64,000 nt of DNA from Closterium sp. NIES-65 (lineage: Eukaryota > Streptophyta > Zygnematophyceae > Desmidiales > Closteriaceae), in assembly GCA_948144175.1 (NCBI GenBank), contig CANXME010000222.1, positions 1,320,001 to 1,384,000 of the forward strand, read 5' to 3'. Positions 1-9,917 of the stretch are shown here, one piece after another. The notes under the pieces were generated by a model. That model saw only the letters and a list, made by a program, of their open reading frames with translations, was not told where the DNA came from and searched no databases. The translations under genes were made by a program, and so were the position numbers. How positions within the stretch are numbered: position 1 is the first letter of the stretch; the number at the start of each line of letters is the position of its first letter.

Positions 1-6
1 TCTCAA

Positions 7-45
<39 letters not shown>

Positions 46-79
46 CCGTGTTGAGTCAAATTAAGCCGCAGGCTCCACA

Positions 80-146
<67 letters not shown>

Positions 147-210
147 GAGACTTTCATTTCTCTCAAGGTGCCAGTGGCGTCGTGGATGTAACATCCACCG
201 ATCCCTAGTT

Positions 211-244
<34 letters not shown>

Positions 245-312
245 AATCGCCTCGAGCCCCCAACTTTCGTTCTTGATTAACGAAGACATCCTTGGCAAAT
301 GCTTTCGCAGTG

Positions 313-344
<32 letters not shown>

Positions 345-761
345 CTGACAATGAAATACGAATGCCCCCAACTGTCCCTTTTAATCATTACTCCGGTCCT
401 GGAGACCAACGCAATAGGACCAGAGTCCTATGCAGTTTTTCCATGCTAATGTATTCAGAACGTGGCCTGCTTTGAACACTCTAATTTTTTCAAAGTAACA
501 TCGCCGTGCCCACGCCCCAGCCAGTGAAGGCCAGGACGCGTTCTTGACAGGTAGAGCGGAGGAGATAGTATCAACCAAAACGGCAGACCGAGACCTCCGC
601 CCGGATATCCAACTACAAGCCTTTTAACCGCAACAACTTAAATATACGCTATTAGAGCTGTAATTACCGCGGCTGCTTGCACCAGGCTTGCCCTCCGATA
701 GATCCTCGTTAAGGGATTTAAATTCGACTCATTCCAATTACCAGACTCGAAGAGCCCGGTA
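1..761 (-). rRNA. 18S rRNA gene, central to 3' portion (partial, interrupted)
   Basis: The reverse complement contains the universally conserved small-subunit stretches: the region around GGAATTGACGGAAGGGCACC (near 83-105 on the plus strand), the GCCGCGGTAATTACAGC decoding-region block near 657-675 and the CGAAGAGCCCGGTA block ending at 761. The sequence reads like a nuclear green-plant 18S. The gene continues off the left edge, so its 3' end, ITS and 26S are not visible. It ends at the CGGTA where a retroelement is inserted, and resumes at 2224 without loss. About 1.25 kb of 18S is present in the two pieces. Because it carries an insertion, this copy is presumably not a source of normal rRNA (inference). 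Confidence 0.97.
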
Positions 762-789
762 TGAGAAAGAGTGAACGAGAAGGAATGGA

Positions 790-1118
790 ATTGTAGCGGT
801 GGCAGGGGAGGAGTAGCGCGCAACTACAGTGTCGTACAAGGTCTGGGCACTCTTGTACAGGCTAAAGTGCGCGCGCTCAGCGGTAGGCATTTGGCGACGC
901 ACAGCAAGACGTGCAGCAGCATCGCGCGTGGCCCACTGTGAGCGAACAGTGGTGTCAGCATCAGCAGCAGGGGCAGGGACGGCGCCAGAGGTGAGATAAA
1001 AAAGAGATAGCCCGTCTGTCCTATCGCACTGTAAGAACAGCTGCAGGTCGTCGAGCCAGACCTCAAAGTCAATGGCACGACCCTCAGCGTCAAAAGCAAG
1101 GACACTAGGGGTAGCCAT
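790..1118 (-). pseudogene. Ty1/copia gag-like coding piece
   Basis: Starting from the ATG at 1118 the product begins MATPSVLAFDAEGRAIDF, followed by VWLDDLQLFLQCDRTDG and later AERAHFSLYKSAQTLYDTVV. The pattern of a leader, then W-x2-W/L-L-Q-like helices and a YxAxxLYDAVVARYSSP-type segment, resembles the N-terminal gag domain of plant Ty1/copia polyproteins (recognised from memory, not by search). It would form the capsid of a virus-like particle. The coding piece lies between the C-rich leader and the far LTR end, and nothing of pol is present. Confidence 0.65.
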
Positions 1119-1189
1119 GAGTGCAGCCGGCGATCTCACCAGACAGGACGGGTCGGGAAGCACAGCAGCACAGCAACACGGCAGCTCAG

Positions 1190-2035
1190 CCGGCCCAGCA
1201 GCAACAGCAGCACCTCGGCACCAGCGGCTCGGCTCCTCTGGCGGCTCGGGCGGCTCGGGTGGCTCGGGCGACTAGGGCGGCTCGGGCGGCTCGGGCGGCT
1301 CGGGCGGCTCGGGCGGTCAGCAGCTCAGGCGACCCGGGCGGTTCTGCAGCTCGGGCGGCTCGGCTCCTCAGCTGCGCGGGCGGCTCTGGTGTTGTGACGG
1401 GCGGCTCACGGGCGGCTCGCATGCGGCTCACGGGCGGCTGAAGGGCGGCTCACAGACTGCTGTCGGGCGGCTCACGGGCGGCTCACGGGCGGCGCCCGAG
1501 CGGTGCACGAGCGGCGCACGGGCGGCTGAAGGCGGCTGACGGGCGGCGCACAGGCGGCTCACGAGCGGCTGAGGGCGGCGCACGGGCGGCTCACAGGCGG
1601 ATGAGGGCGGCGCACGGGCGACTCACTGGCGGCTGAGGGCGGCTCACGGGCGGCACGTCGACGGCCTGGGGCCTGGCGGGCAGCACGCGGGCGGCTAAGG
1701 GCGGCACGCATATGGCGCGCGGGCGGCCTGGGGCCTGGCGAGCGGCGCGCGGGCTGCGTAGGGCGGCGCGCGGGCTCTAGGGCGGCGCGCGGGCTGCGTA
1801 GGGCGGCGCGTTGGCTCTAGGGCAGCGTGTTGGCTCTAGGGCGGCGCGCGGGCTGCGAAGGGCGGCGCACGGGCTGCTAAGGGCGGCTCGCGGGCTGCAA
1901 AGGACGGCGCGCGGGCTGCTAAGGGCGGCTCGCGGGCTGCAAAGGGCGGCGCGCTGGCGGCTAAGGGCCGGAACAAGCGGCGCGTAAGCGTGAAAGAGAG
2001 AGCCCAGAGCGCGCTCCGGGCAGAAAAAAAAGTCG
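1190..2035. repeat. Degenerate GGCGGCTC-type short-unit array (element leader)
   Basis: The plus strand is a run of imperfect 6- to 20-bp units built on GGCGGCTC: perfect GGCTCGGGC units near 1240-1320, then GGCGGCTCACGGGCGGCT-like and GGGCGGCGCGCGGGCTGC-like variants to about 1960. It occupies the leader between primer site and gag of the inserted element. The open frames across it are a by-product of the repeats. Confidence 0.85.
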
Positions 2036-2076
2036 TAGTAGTGGTGGGCCCTAAGCACAGTTCCCACAGGGGAACC

Positions 2077-2088
2077 TGCTCGATACCA
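2077..2088 (-). other. Primer-binding site of the 18S-inserted element
   Basis: Immediately inside the LTR the minus strand reads TGGTATCGAGCAGG, close to the plant copia consensus TGGTATCAGAGC that pairs with the 3' end of initiator tRNA-Met. Position and sequence both fit a minus-strand priming site. Confidence 0.7.
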
Positions 2089-2223
2089 TGAGAAAGAGTG
2101 AACGAGAATGAATGACTAAGGAATGGAAGGGATACAAATAGGAAACCCTAATTGGGTTGTACCCCCTATGGGATACCCCACTATAGCCTACACAAAATGT
2201 ATAAGCTATATAGAGTTCTGACA
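2089..2223 (-). repeat. LTR of the 18S-inserted element (135 bp)
   Basis: On the minus strand it begins TGTCAGAACTCTATATAGC and ends CTCTTTCTCA, giving the TG...CA ends of an LTR. A TATATA-like box lies about 10 bases from its start. About 28 bp matching its terminal part recur at 762-789, at the opposite end of the element. It directly abuts the CGGTA target duplication. Confidence 0.85.
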
Positions 2224-2718
2224 CGGTATTGTTATTTCTTGTCACTACCTCCCTTTGTCAGGATTGGGTAATTTGTGCGCCTGCTGCCTTCCTTGGATGT
2301 GGTAGCCGTTTCTCAGGCTCCCTCTCTGGAATCGAACCCTAATTCTCCGTCACCCGTTACCACCATGGTAGGCCTCTATCCTACCATCGAAAGTTGATAG
2401 GGCAGAAATTTGAATGATGCGTCGCTGGCACAAGGCCGTGCGATCTGCGGAGTTACCATGTTTCACCAAATGGACCGGGCAAGCCCGGCATTGGCCCTTG
2501 CTCTAATAAATGCGTCCCTTCCGTGAGGTCGGGACATTTTGCACGTATTAGCTCTAGAAATACTACGGTTATCCGAGTAATTGGGCACCATCAAATAAAC
2601 AATAACTGATTTATTGAGCCATTCGCAGTTTCGAGGGAACAAATGCCCTCTTATACTCAGACATGCGTGGCTTAATCTTTGAGACAAGCATATGACTACT
2701 ATCAGGATCAACCAAGTA
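2224..2718 (-). rRNA. 18S rRNA gene, 5' portion
   Basis: The reverse complement begins ACTTGGTTGATCCTGATAG at about 2718, the eukaryotic 18S 5' end. It continues through GTCATATGCTTGTCTCAAAG, the CTCGAAACTGCGAATGGC region and the block up to CGGTA at 2224. It is collinear with the piece at 1-761. The mature 5' end is placed from homology, and 2-3 bases either way are possible. About 494 nt of 18S lie 5' of the insertion. Confidence 0.97.
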
Positions 2719-3790
2719 GCCCTTCCTCAGGGTAATCGGGAGCGCGGCAGCCTTGACGGCACCCTCGCGGGCCTCGGTCACAGCAGGCTCGAAAGCCCCC
2801 TGCGACGTCTGCCCTTTTTCCCCTTTCTCGCACGAGCCGTCCCGCTAGAAATCACCCGGATGTGGGAGTGGCCCGCTACGCGAGGTGTGCGCACCGTCGA
2901 GCCCTTATTTTCCCCTCCTCCGCCCCGGCCGGAATCACCCAGCTCGCAGGGCGTCGAGGGTCAGGCCCGACGCTTAACGTAATGCCCAACACAGATTCCA
3001 CGGTTCGCCGACACCTCCGCACGCTGGTCCACGGAAGAGCGCCCGAGTGATGCGGGGAGTGGATTCACCCTTTATCTCCCTGCAAGACCCGAGGCTCCTC
3101 CGCGTTCGCGACGCTCGTGGCAAGCCGAACCCGAGAAGAGCCTGTGGTGCCACCCGCGTGCCCGTCCCTTGCTCGCCTGCCGTCATCTCTTCCCATTTTC
3201 GGCCCAGAGCCTCTGGCGGAAGGCTCCGGGCCTCGATCCCGGGTACCCAAAGCTGGGTGTGATGGATTGGCCCCAAGGTGGCAGCCGTCCCTCGGTTTCT
3301 CCCATGTGCGGCGGCCCGCCCGCGGCGAGACGGCAACGCCAACCGCACGAGGCGGCTGTGTTCCGTCACTCCCTCTACGCCGAGGTCCCCGCTCGGCCCC
3401 GTTAAAAACGAGGCTTTGCTGTCCCTCAATCGACCTGGTTTGCCTCCGGCCCGAGAGGCACACCATCTTCCCCGGACTCTCCTAGGTGGACTCCGGTTGC
3501 CCCCGTGAACGAGGGTTCCCGTCGACCTCCACGAAGGGTCTGGGGTAGCAGCTCTTGCCAACATGCAACGACTTCCCGTTGCCCTTTCTTCCACAGGCCA
3601 TCCCGGCCCCCCCTCCCCAGCACATTTGGGGCTCTGCATTTAATTTTAGCCAGAGCCCCCGCCTCCCAGATGGCCCTCCGCACCACAAGTACGTCCCGCC
3701 CCCTACCTCTGGGGGTCAAAGTGCATGCCAACCCTCCGAAGAGTGTCGACGCACACAAAACATTCGGGCGTCCCGGTCCACGTCTCACGT
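2719..3790 (-). other. Probable 5' external transcribed spacer and rDNA promoter region
   Basis: This GC-rich, non-repetitive stretch lies directly upstream of the 18S 5' end, where the external transcribed spacer of a nuclear rDNA unit belongs. Long open frames occur on both strands, as expected of high GC, and none resembles a known protein. I could not pinpoint a polymerase I start site. Confidence 0.6.
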
Positions 3791-3800
3791 GTCCCTAACT

Positions 3801-4680
3801 ATTCCAGGGCCAATCACTCGGATAACGTTGGGTTACCATCATTTGGGGCGTTTGAAAATGGCCCACCAGGGCCCAAGGGAGAAAAGATAACAACTCCCCA
3901 CCCTATTCCAGGGCCAATCACTTGGATAACGTTAGGTTACCATCATTTGGGGCTTTCAAAAATGCCCCACCAGGGCCTAAGGAAGAGAATATAACAACTC
4001 CCCACCCTATTCCAGGGCCAATCACTCAGATAACGTTGGGTTACCATCATTTGGGGCGTTTGAAAATGCCCCACCAGGGCCCAAGGGAGAGAAGATAACA
4101 ACCCCCTACCTTTTCCAGGGCCAACCACTTGGATAACGTTGGGTTACCATCATTTGGGGAGTTCGAAAATGCCCCACCAGGGCCCAAGGGAGAGAAGATA
4201 ACAACTCCCTACCCTATTCCAAGGCCAATCACTTGGATAACGTTGGGTCACCATCATTTGGGGCGTTTGAAAATGCCCCACTAGGGCCCAAGGGAGAGAA
4301 GATAACAACTCCCCACCCTATTCCAGGGCCAATCACTTGGATAACGTTAGGTTACCATCATTTGGGGCGTTCGGAAATGCCCCACAAGGGCCCAAGGGAG
4401 AGAAGATAACAACTCCCTACCCTATTCCAGGGCCAATCACTCGGATAACGTTGGGTTACCATCATTTGGGGCGTTTGAAAATGCCCCACCAGGGCCTAAG
4501 GGGGAGAAGATAACAACTCCCTACCCTATTCTAGGGCCAATCACATGGATAACGTTGGGTTACCATCATTTGGGGCAAACCAAAATCCACCATCATGGCA
4601 CCGGGGAGGGTCAACATACCCGGTTCCCCACCCTATTCCAGGGCCAATCACTCGGATCACGTTGGGTTACCATCAGTGGG
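3801..4680. repeat. 104-bp tandem array, about 8.4 copies
   Basis: The landmark ATTCCAGGGCCAATCAC recurs at 3801, 3905, 4009, 4112, 4216, 4320, 4424, 4528 and 4635, a steady 104-bp period with the last spacing slightly longer. Each unit also carries GGTTACCATCATTTGGGG and GCCCAAGGGAGA. Units are about 90-97% alike by eye. Upstream of an 18S gene this is a typical intergenic-spacer subrepeat block. Confidence 0.95.
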
Positions 4681-5600
4681 GGCCATCTTGGGATGGATAT
4701 GAGCCCGTGCAAGGGTGATTTTGAGCCTTGGCCCCTAAATCCCCTGGTACAATGGAGCGTTTGTCTCATTCCAGACGGTCAAAAGGACCCTTGGGATGGA
4801 TATGAACCCGTAGGAAGGTAGCTCCCACCCTGTTTTACACTTCCCCCCGGTCATCCAGGCCTTTGCACCGGGAAAAAGAGGTCCCGGAGCCCGTCCGAGC
4901 CCGTGCAAGGGTGGAATTCCACTTGGCCGGTCCATTGGAGCGTTTGTCTTGTTGCAGCCGGTCAAAAGGACCCTTGGGAAGAATATGAACCCGTGGAAAG
5001 GAAGGTCCCACCCTGGTTTACACTCCCCCTTGGTCATCCGGGCCTTGGCACCGGGAAAACGAGGTCCCGGAGCCCATCTGAGCCCGTGCAAGGGTGGAAT
5101 TCAACCTTGGCCGGTCCATTGGAGCGTTTGTCTCATCCCAGCCGGTCAAATGGACCATTGGGATGGATAGGAACCCAAAAAAAGGAAGCTCCCACCCTGC
5201 TCTACACTTCCCCCCGGTCATCCGGGTCTTTGCACTGGGAAAAAGAGGTCCCGGAGCCCATCCGAGCCCGTGCGAGGGTGGAATTCAGCCTTGGCCGGTT
5301 GATTTGAGCGCTTGCCTCATTCCAGCCGGTCAAAAGGACCCTCTCGGTTTATAGGAACCTCGTAGAAAGTGTGAAACCGCCCTGTTCTATGTTTCCCCCC
5401 CGGTCACTTCGAGCTTTCCACCGGGAAAAGCAAGCTCATGAGCCCATCCAAGCCCGTGCTAGGGTGGATTTGAACCTTGGGCCCGAACCCCCCGGTTGAT
5501 AGGAGTGTGCATCTCATTCCAGCCGGTCAAAAGGACCCTTGGGGTGGATAGTAACCCGTAGAAAGCCTGCCCCCGCCCTGGTCTACGTTTCCCACCGGTC
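4681..5600. repeat. About 184-bp tandem array, 4-5 copies
   Basis: GGTCAAAAGGACCC (or one-base variants) lies at about 4777, 4960, 5144, 5328 and 5525, giving spacings of 183-197 bp. Shared blocks are GAGCCCGTGCAAGGGTGGA, GGAGCGTTTGTCTCATTCC and CCGGTCATCCGGGCCTTG. Divergence grows to the right. It is unrelated in sequence to the neighbouring 104-bp units. Confidence 0.9.
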
Positions 5601-5820
5601 ACCGTAGAGCCCACGAACCACAACCGGCCGTGAAGGAAGGTGCGACCCATAGAGTAAAGGGCTCTAGGGAGGGTGTGGGCCCGTGCAAGGACCCACACCC
5701 ACCCTAGGGCCCACGAAGAACCCCGGTCAAAATGGAAGTGTGACCCAATATAATAGAGGGCTCTAGGGAGGGTGTGGCCCTGTCCAATGAACCACACCCA
5801 CCGTAGAGCCCACAATGAGC
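5601..5820. repeat. 100-bp tandem repeat, about 2 copies
   Basis: GAGCCCACGAA or GGGCCCACGAA recurs at about 5606, 5705 and 5806. Each unit contains GGGCTCTAGGGAGGGTGTGG and ACCACACCCACC. It bridges the 184-bp array and the CCGG-rich array. Confidence 0.8.
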
Positions 5821-7130
5821 CGGACCCCTCTCATCCCATCCAGGGCGGTTCGGACCGGACCCATCCCACCTTCGGTGTTTCGAACCAGACCAATCCCCAC
5901 ACGGGAGGTGCGGTGCGGATCCATCCCATCCCAGGTGGGGTTATTTGGATCCATCCAGTCCAGGGTGGTGAGATCTAGATCCATTCCATCCCGGGTGGGG
6001 TGATCTGGATCCAGCCCATCTCGAGTTGGGTGATCCGGATCCATCCCAATCGGGGTGGTGTGACCCGGATCCATCACGCCTGGTTCCATCCCGGATGATC
6101 CGGCCAGTCCGGTCCATCCGGTTCCACGTCCGGTTGACCCGGTTCCCCACCCGGTTGATCCGGTCGGTCCGGTAGATCCGGTTCCTTGTCTGGTCTGGTC
6201 CATCCGGTTCCAAGTCCGGTTGACCCGGATCCCCACCCGGTCGAACCAGCCGGTCTGGTAGATCCGGTTCCCCATCCGGTTCCCTACCCGGTTCCGACCC
6301 AGTTGATCCGGCTCCCTACCGGGTCAAACCGGTCCCTCACCCGACCTGGTTCCCCACCCGGATGTTCCGGCTTCCTACCCTAGACCCGGTCGATCCGGTT
6401 CCCAACCCGGTACCCGACCCGGTTCCCCACCCGTATGGTCCGGCTTCCTAACCTAGACCCAGTCGGTCCGGTTCCCTTCCCAGATGACCCGCATGATCCG
6501 GTTCCCCGGCCAGATGGTCTGGTTGATCCGATTCCCAACCCGGTACCCCACCCGGTTGGCCCGGTTGGTCCGACTCCCAACACGGACGATTCGGCACCCC
6601 GTTTCCCCATCCGGATGGTCCGGTTGATCCGCCGGTATCCCACCCGGTTCCCCACCCAGATGGTTCCGCTTCCTACCCTAGACCCGGTCGATCCGGTTCC
6701 CGACCGGTACCCGACCCGGTTCCCCACCCGGATGGTCCAGCTTCCTACCCTAGATCCGGTCGATCCGGTACCCGACCCGGTTCCCCACCCGGATGGTCCA
6801 GCTTCCTACCATAGATCCAGTCGATCTATTATCCGACCCGGTTCCCCACCCAGATGGTCTTGCTTCCTACCCTAGACCCAGTCGATCCGGTTCCCGACCC
6901 GGTACCCGACCCGGTTCCCCACCCGGATGGTTCGGCTTTCTTCCCTAGATCCGGTCAATCCGGTTCTTGACCCGGTACCCTACCCTGTTCCCCACCTGGA
7001 TGGTCCCGTTTCCTACCCTAGACCCGGTCGATCCGGTTCCCGACCCGGTACCCGACCCGGTTCCCCACCCGTATGGTCCGACTTCCTACCCCAGACCCGG
7101 TCAGTCCGGTTCCCAAGAAGAAGACCTCCC
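5821..7130. repeat. GGATCCATCCC / CCGGTTCCCCACCCGG micro-repeat array
   Basis: The left part (5840-6110) consists of roughly 30-40-bp units around GGATCCATCCCATCCCGGG. From 6110 the sequence is built on CCGGTTCCCCACCCGG and GGTCGATCCGGTTCC. From about 6650 these form a higher-order unit of about 60 bp with CTTCCTACCCTAGACCCGG, at 6716, 6778 and 6842. The apparent long proteins on both strands, rich in Pro-Val-Pro or Thr-Gly, are products of the repeat and not genes. Confidence 0.9.
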
Positions 7131-7297
7131 GGTACTAGTAACATGCATGTAAATCTCTGTGCATTGCATGAATGCCTGGCCACGACACCTAATTTTTTGC
7201 AGTAACCTATCATGGGAGGATGGATATGGTAAACCATGAGATCAAACTAACGAAAGTAGGCTCTAGTATGTTGTAGTAGACTCTGATGTCCTTGCAC

Positions 7298-8266
7298 ATG
7301 CTGTCATGTTCCACTCCCATCAAGCCGGTTGAGCAGTTGCAGGCTGCTTTTCCAAAGCAGCCATCCTCCTGGTGCCTTGTGAAAACTCATCTCATGTCGC
7401 ACTACATCGACTCCATTTGCTGAGCGGGTCATGTGACTAAATTCAGCACCAACATGTTCGACCACTTGCACGGACCGTTGGTAAAGAGGATCTACCATCG
7501 GTCCAACAAGCGCAATGTAGATTGGCAGTTTATGAAGTTCCACGCTAGACGCACTCCGATTGTTGTGCCGTTGATCGATCTTGCTGGGCGGGACACTACC
7601 ATGCGGCACTGATTGAATCGCAAGGATATGCATGCATAATGTAATAAACTCACTAATGTTTGTTGACAGGCCATTGTGACTGGCTCAAAGACTTTTGTTA
7701 AATAGACCTACTTTCTCCATGTGGAGTTACCAGAAGAACCCACCTCCACCAGCTGGTTTGCAAGAAAGTGGGCCAAGCAACACCCCAATGCCCAAGATGG
7801 CCTCAAGGATGCGCTAGTACGTTATGTCGGATGCGTCCACAAGATCATAATAAGTACTTGACTGATCATACAATCAATCTTTATTTGCCCGTAAACCAAC
7901 TAATTATTAACCGCCATTGTTATGCAGGCCCCCATGCATCGCTCGCCATCCCAGCGGCAAACAATGCCAGCTTCTCAAGGATTTCTCACTTCCTTGGGGC
8001 GATGCTTTACTATTTTGAGCGGGCGTGGCATTTGGATGTTGCAGTAGAGGGTGTAAGGTATGCAAGGTTGCTGCTGCCATTCCTCCCAATGATACGTGGA
8101 CAGAGGGAGGAGCTGGCTTACATTAGATATTGGAATGCAACCGGGGAAGATGCTGCTACTGGATGCATTCACCTCAAGTAGACGACTGGAGCGTATGCGT
8201 ACTCCGTGATTCAGATTGAAGCACTTCTCAGCCACATCCATGTGGTGAAGGGGCTCCATGTGGACT
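7298..8266 (+). pseudogene. Intron-bearing gene remnant, possibly a DNA-transposase C-terminal part
   Basis: Three coding-like blocks on the plus strand read in matching phase across plausible introns. Block 1 (7298 to about 7627) holds QAAFPKQPSSWCLVKTHLMS and FDHLHGPLVKRIYHRSNKRN. Block 2 (7670-7853, after a TTGTTGACAG acceptor) holds YFLHVELPEEPTSTSWFARK. Block 3 (7928-8266, after TTATGCAG) holds LGAMLYYFERAWHLDVAVEG and YSVIQIEALLSHIHVVKGLH, and ends before a GTATGT donor. The frame carries four stops: TGA at 7421 and 7610, TAG at 7703 and in block 3 just after CIHLK. The donor of block 1 reads AAG|GATATG instead of GT. It is therefore decayed. The H-x-x-x-VK-x-x-Y-x-x-SNKRN segment recalls Plavaka/CACTA-like transposases, but only weakly, and an unknown host gene is equally possible. 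Confidence 0.5.
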
Positions 8267-8605
8267 GTATGTATATCCTTTATAAGTATCATACGTGATG
8301 CATTTATCATGTAATAAAATGGCCAGCTTTTTAAATAGTCAATTTTGACTAAAATCAAAGCTGGAAACTTCCATTCATAAACGAGAACTAATTTAGCACG
8401 GCCCAAAAAAACCGACAATGTACAACATCCCGAAATTGGTTTCCAACTCCAACAGACAAACGTGACTCGATTATATTTCGTGATTGGTCGCGATTTTATT
8501 TCGGAGCTTTGCTAACCAAAACACCTGAAATGTGCATCCCTTCAAACCCCCTTAAAAAACCAAGGTTTTTTGTGATGATGTTCACCGGTCGAGGAGAGGT
8601 GCTTC
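8267..8605. other. Unassigned AT-richer spacer
   Basis: This non-repetitive stretch lies between the pseudogene and the next array. It could include the pseudogene's following intron (a GTATGT donor lies at 8267). No coding or RNA signal was recognised. Confidence 0.4.
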
Positions 8606-9245
8606 CCAGGTAGGAACCGGATCCACCCGAGTCAGGTGGGGATCCGGACCAACCTGGGTGGGGACCGTATCCACCCAGGCAAGGGGTGGTTGTCCGGACC
8701 ATACCGGGTGGGATCCGTATCCACCAAGGCCGGAGGATGGGGGTCCGGATCATCCCGGGTGGGAGTCAGACCCACCCAGCACGGGGGTGGGGGTCCAGAC
8801 CAACCTGGGTGGGAACCGGATACACCCTGGCCGTGTGGAGGTTTGGACCATTCCAGGTGGGGACCGGATCTGCCCAGGCAAGGGGTGGTGGTGCGGACCA
8901 CCCCGGGTGGGAACCGGATCCAACAAGGCCAGGGGTTGGGGGTCCGGATTATCCCGGGTGGGAGTCGGATCCACCCAGTACGGGGGTGGGTGTCCAGATC
9001 ATCCCGGGTGGGAACCAGATCCACCCTGGTCGGGTGGAGGTCCGGACCATCCCAGGTAGGAACCGAATCCTCCTAGGCCAGGTGGGGGTCCGTACCATCC
9101 TGGGTGGGGACCGGATCCAAACAGGTCAGGCGGGAGTCCGGACCATCCCGGGTGGGAACCAGATTCACCCAGGCCGGGTGGGGGTCCCGACCATCTAAAA
9201 TGGGTACTGGATGGACCCCAGCCCGGTTGGGAACCGGATTCAACC
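8606..9245. repeat. About 55-bp tandem array (GGTGGGAACCGGATCCACCC type)
   Basis: Repeated cores are GGGTGGGAACCGGATCCACC, GGGGGTCCGGACCATCCC and CCCAGGCCAGG, recurring every 50-60 bp about twelve times with moderate divergence. It looks like a distant relative, read in the opposite sense, of the GGATCCATCCC units at 5840-6110. The long open frames here are repeat products. Confidence 0.85.
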
Positions 9246-9269
9246 AGCCAAAACCTAGTGAGGGATGAA

Positions 9270-9917
9270 ATATTGCTACCCCTACCTTACATCATGGCCA
9301 ATCACCTGGATCATGTTGGCTCACCATCATTTGGGGCCTTAGGGATGCATGAGATAAGCAACACCCCACCCTATTCCAGGGCCAATCACCTAGATTATGT
9401 TGGGAAACCATCATTTTGGGCAAGTAAAAGGGCCCAGGGGATGGACGACACAAATTACTCCCTGCCCTATTCCAAGGCCAATCACTTGGATTACACTGGG
9501 TTACCACAATTTGGGGCCACAAACATGCCATACCAGGGCACTAGAGAGGACAATAGAATCAACTCCCTACCCTATTTCGTAGCCAATTACCTCGACTTTG
9601 TTGGGTTACCATCACTTGTGGCAATTGGAAAGAGTCACCAGGACCATAAGTAGGGAAATATAACCCTCTTCTTACGCTATTCCATGGCAAATCAGGGTTA
9701 CCATCGTTTGGGGCGATTGGAGGGACTCATCAGGGCCCTAGGGAGGGACAATATACCCCTCTCCCGACCATATTCCAGGGCCAATCACCTCAATTATATT
9801 AGGTTACCATCATTTGGAGCAATTAGAAAGACTCGCCAGAGCTCTAGGGAGGGACAATATATCCCTCTCCCTACCCTATTCCAGGTCCATTCACTCGGAT
9901 TACATAAGGTTACCAAG
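9270..9917. repeat. Diverged copies of the 104-bp spacer unit
   Basis: ATTCCAGGGCCAATCACC and variants occur at 9373, 9469, 9574, 9679, 9772 and 9878, with GGTTACCATCATTTGGGGC in most units. Spacings are 93-106 bp. These are the same family as the array at 3801-4680 but much less alike among themselves. The last unit is cut by the gypsy LTR that starts at 9918. Confidence 0.9.

Larger units (their letters stand above)
762..2223 (-). mobile_element. Small LTR retroelement inserted in the 18S gene
   Basis: The element is bounded by a 5-bp direct repeat of the target, CGGTA (757-761 and 2224-2228), which occurs once in normal 18S. Read on the minus strand it starts with an LTR (2223 to 2089, TGTCAGAACT to TTTCTCA). 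A primer-binding site follows, then a long C-rich leader, a gag-like coding piece, and a short piece matching the LTR end (762-789). No protease, integrase or reverse transcriptase is seen, so it is a broken or reduced copy that would depend on another element. The gag piece and primer site are of Ty1/copia type. The clean duplication indicates integrase-mediated insertion into the rRNA gene. Confidence 0.88.

Noticed and set aside
1190-2035. Possible telomeric or centromeric satellite
   Set aside because: The units are irregular GGCGGCTC variants confined to one retroelement leader inside the 18S gene, and no TTTAGGG-like motif is present.
2974-3639. A 221-residue open frame on the minus strand upstream of 18S
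   Set aside because: It lies in GC-rich external-spacer sequence, overlaps several equally long frames on both strands, and shows no domain or plausible protein composition.
3801-4680. CRISPR-like array (regular 104-bp spacing)
   Set aside because: The whole unit is repeated with no unique spacers, the context is eukaryotic rDNA, and no cas genes are present.
5763-7205. Long Pro/Val- or Thr/Gly-rich open frames
   Set aside because: They are translations of the CCGGTTCCCCACCCGG-type satellite. Every frame is open because the units lack stops.
8632-9198. Open frames of up to 170 residues on both strands
   Set aside because: They are products of the 55-bp satellite. Periodic peptides such as PGGNRIHPG simply follow the unit.
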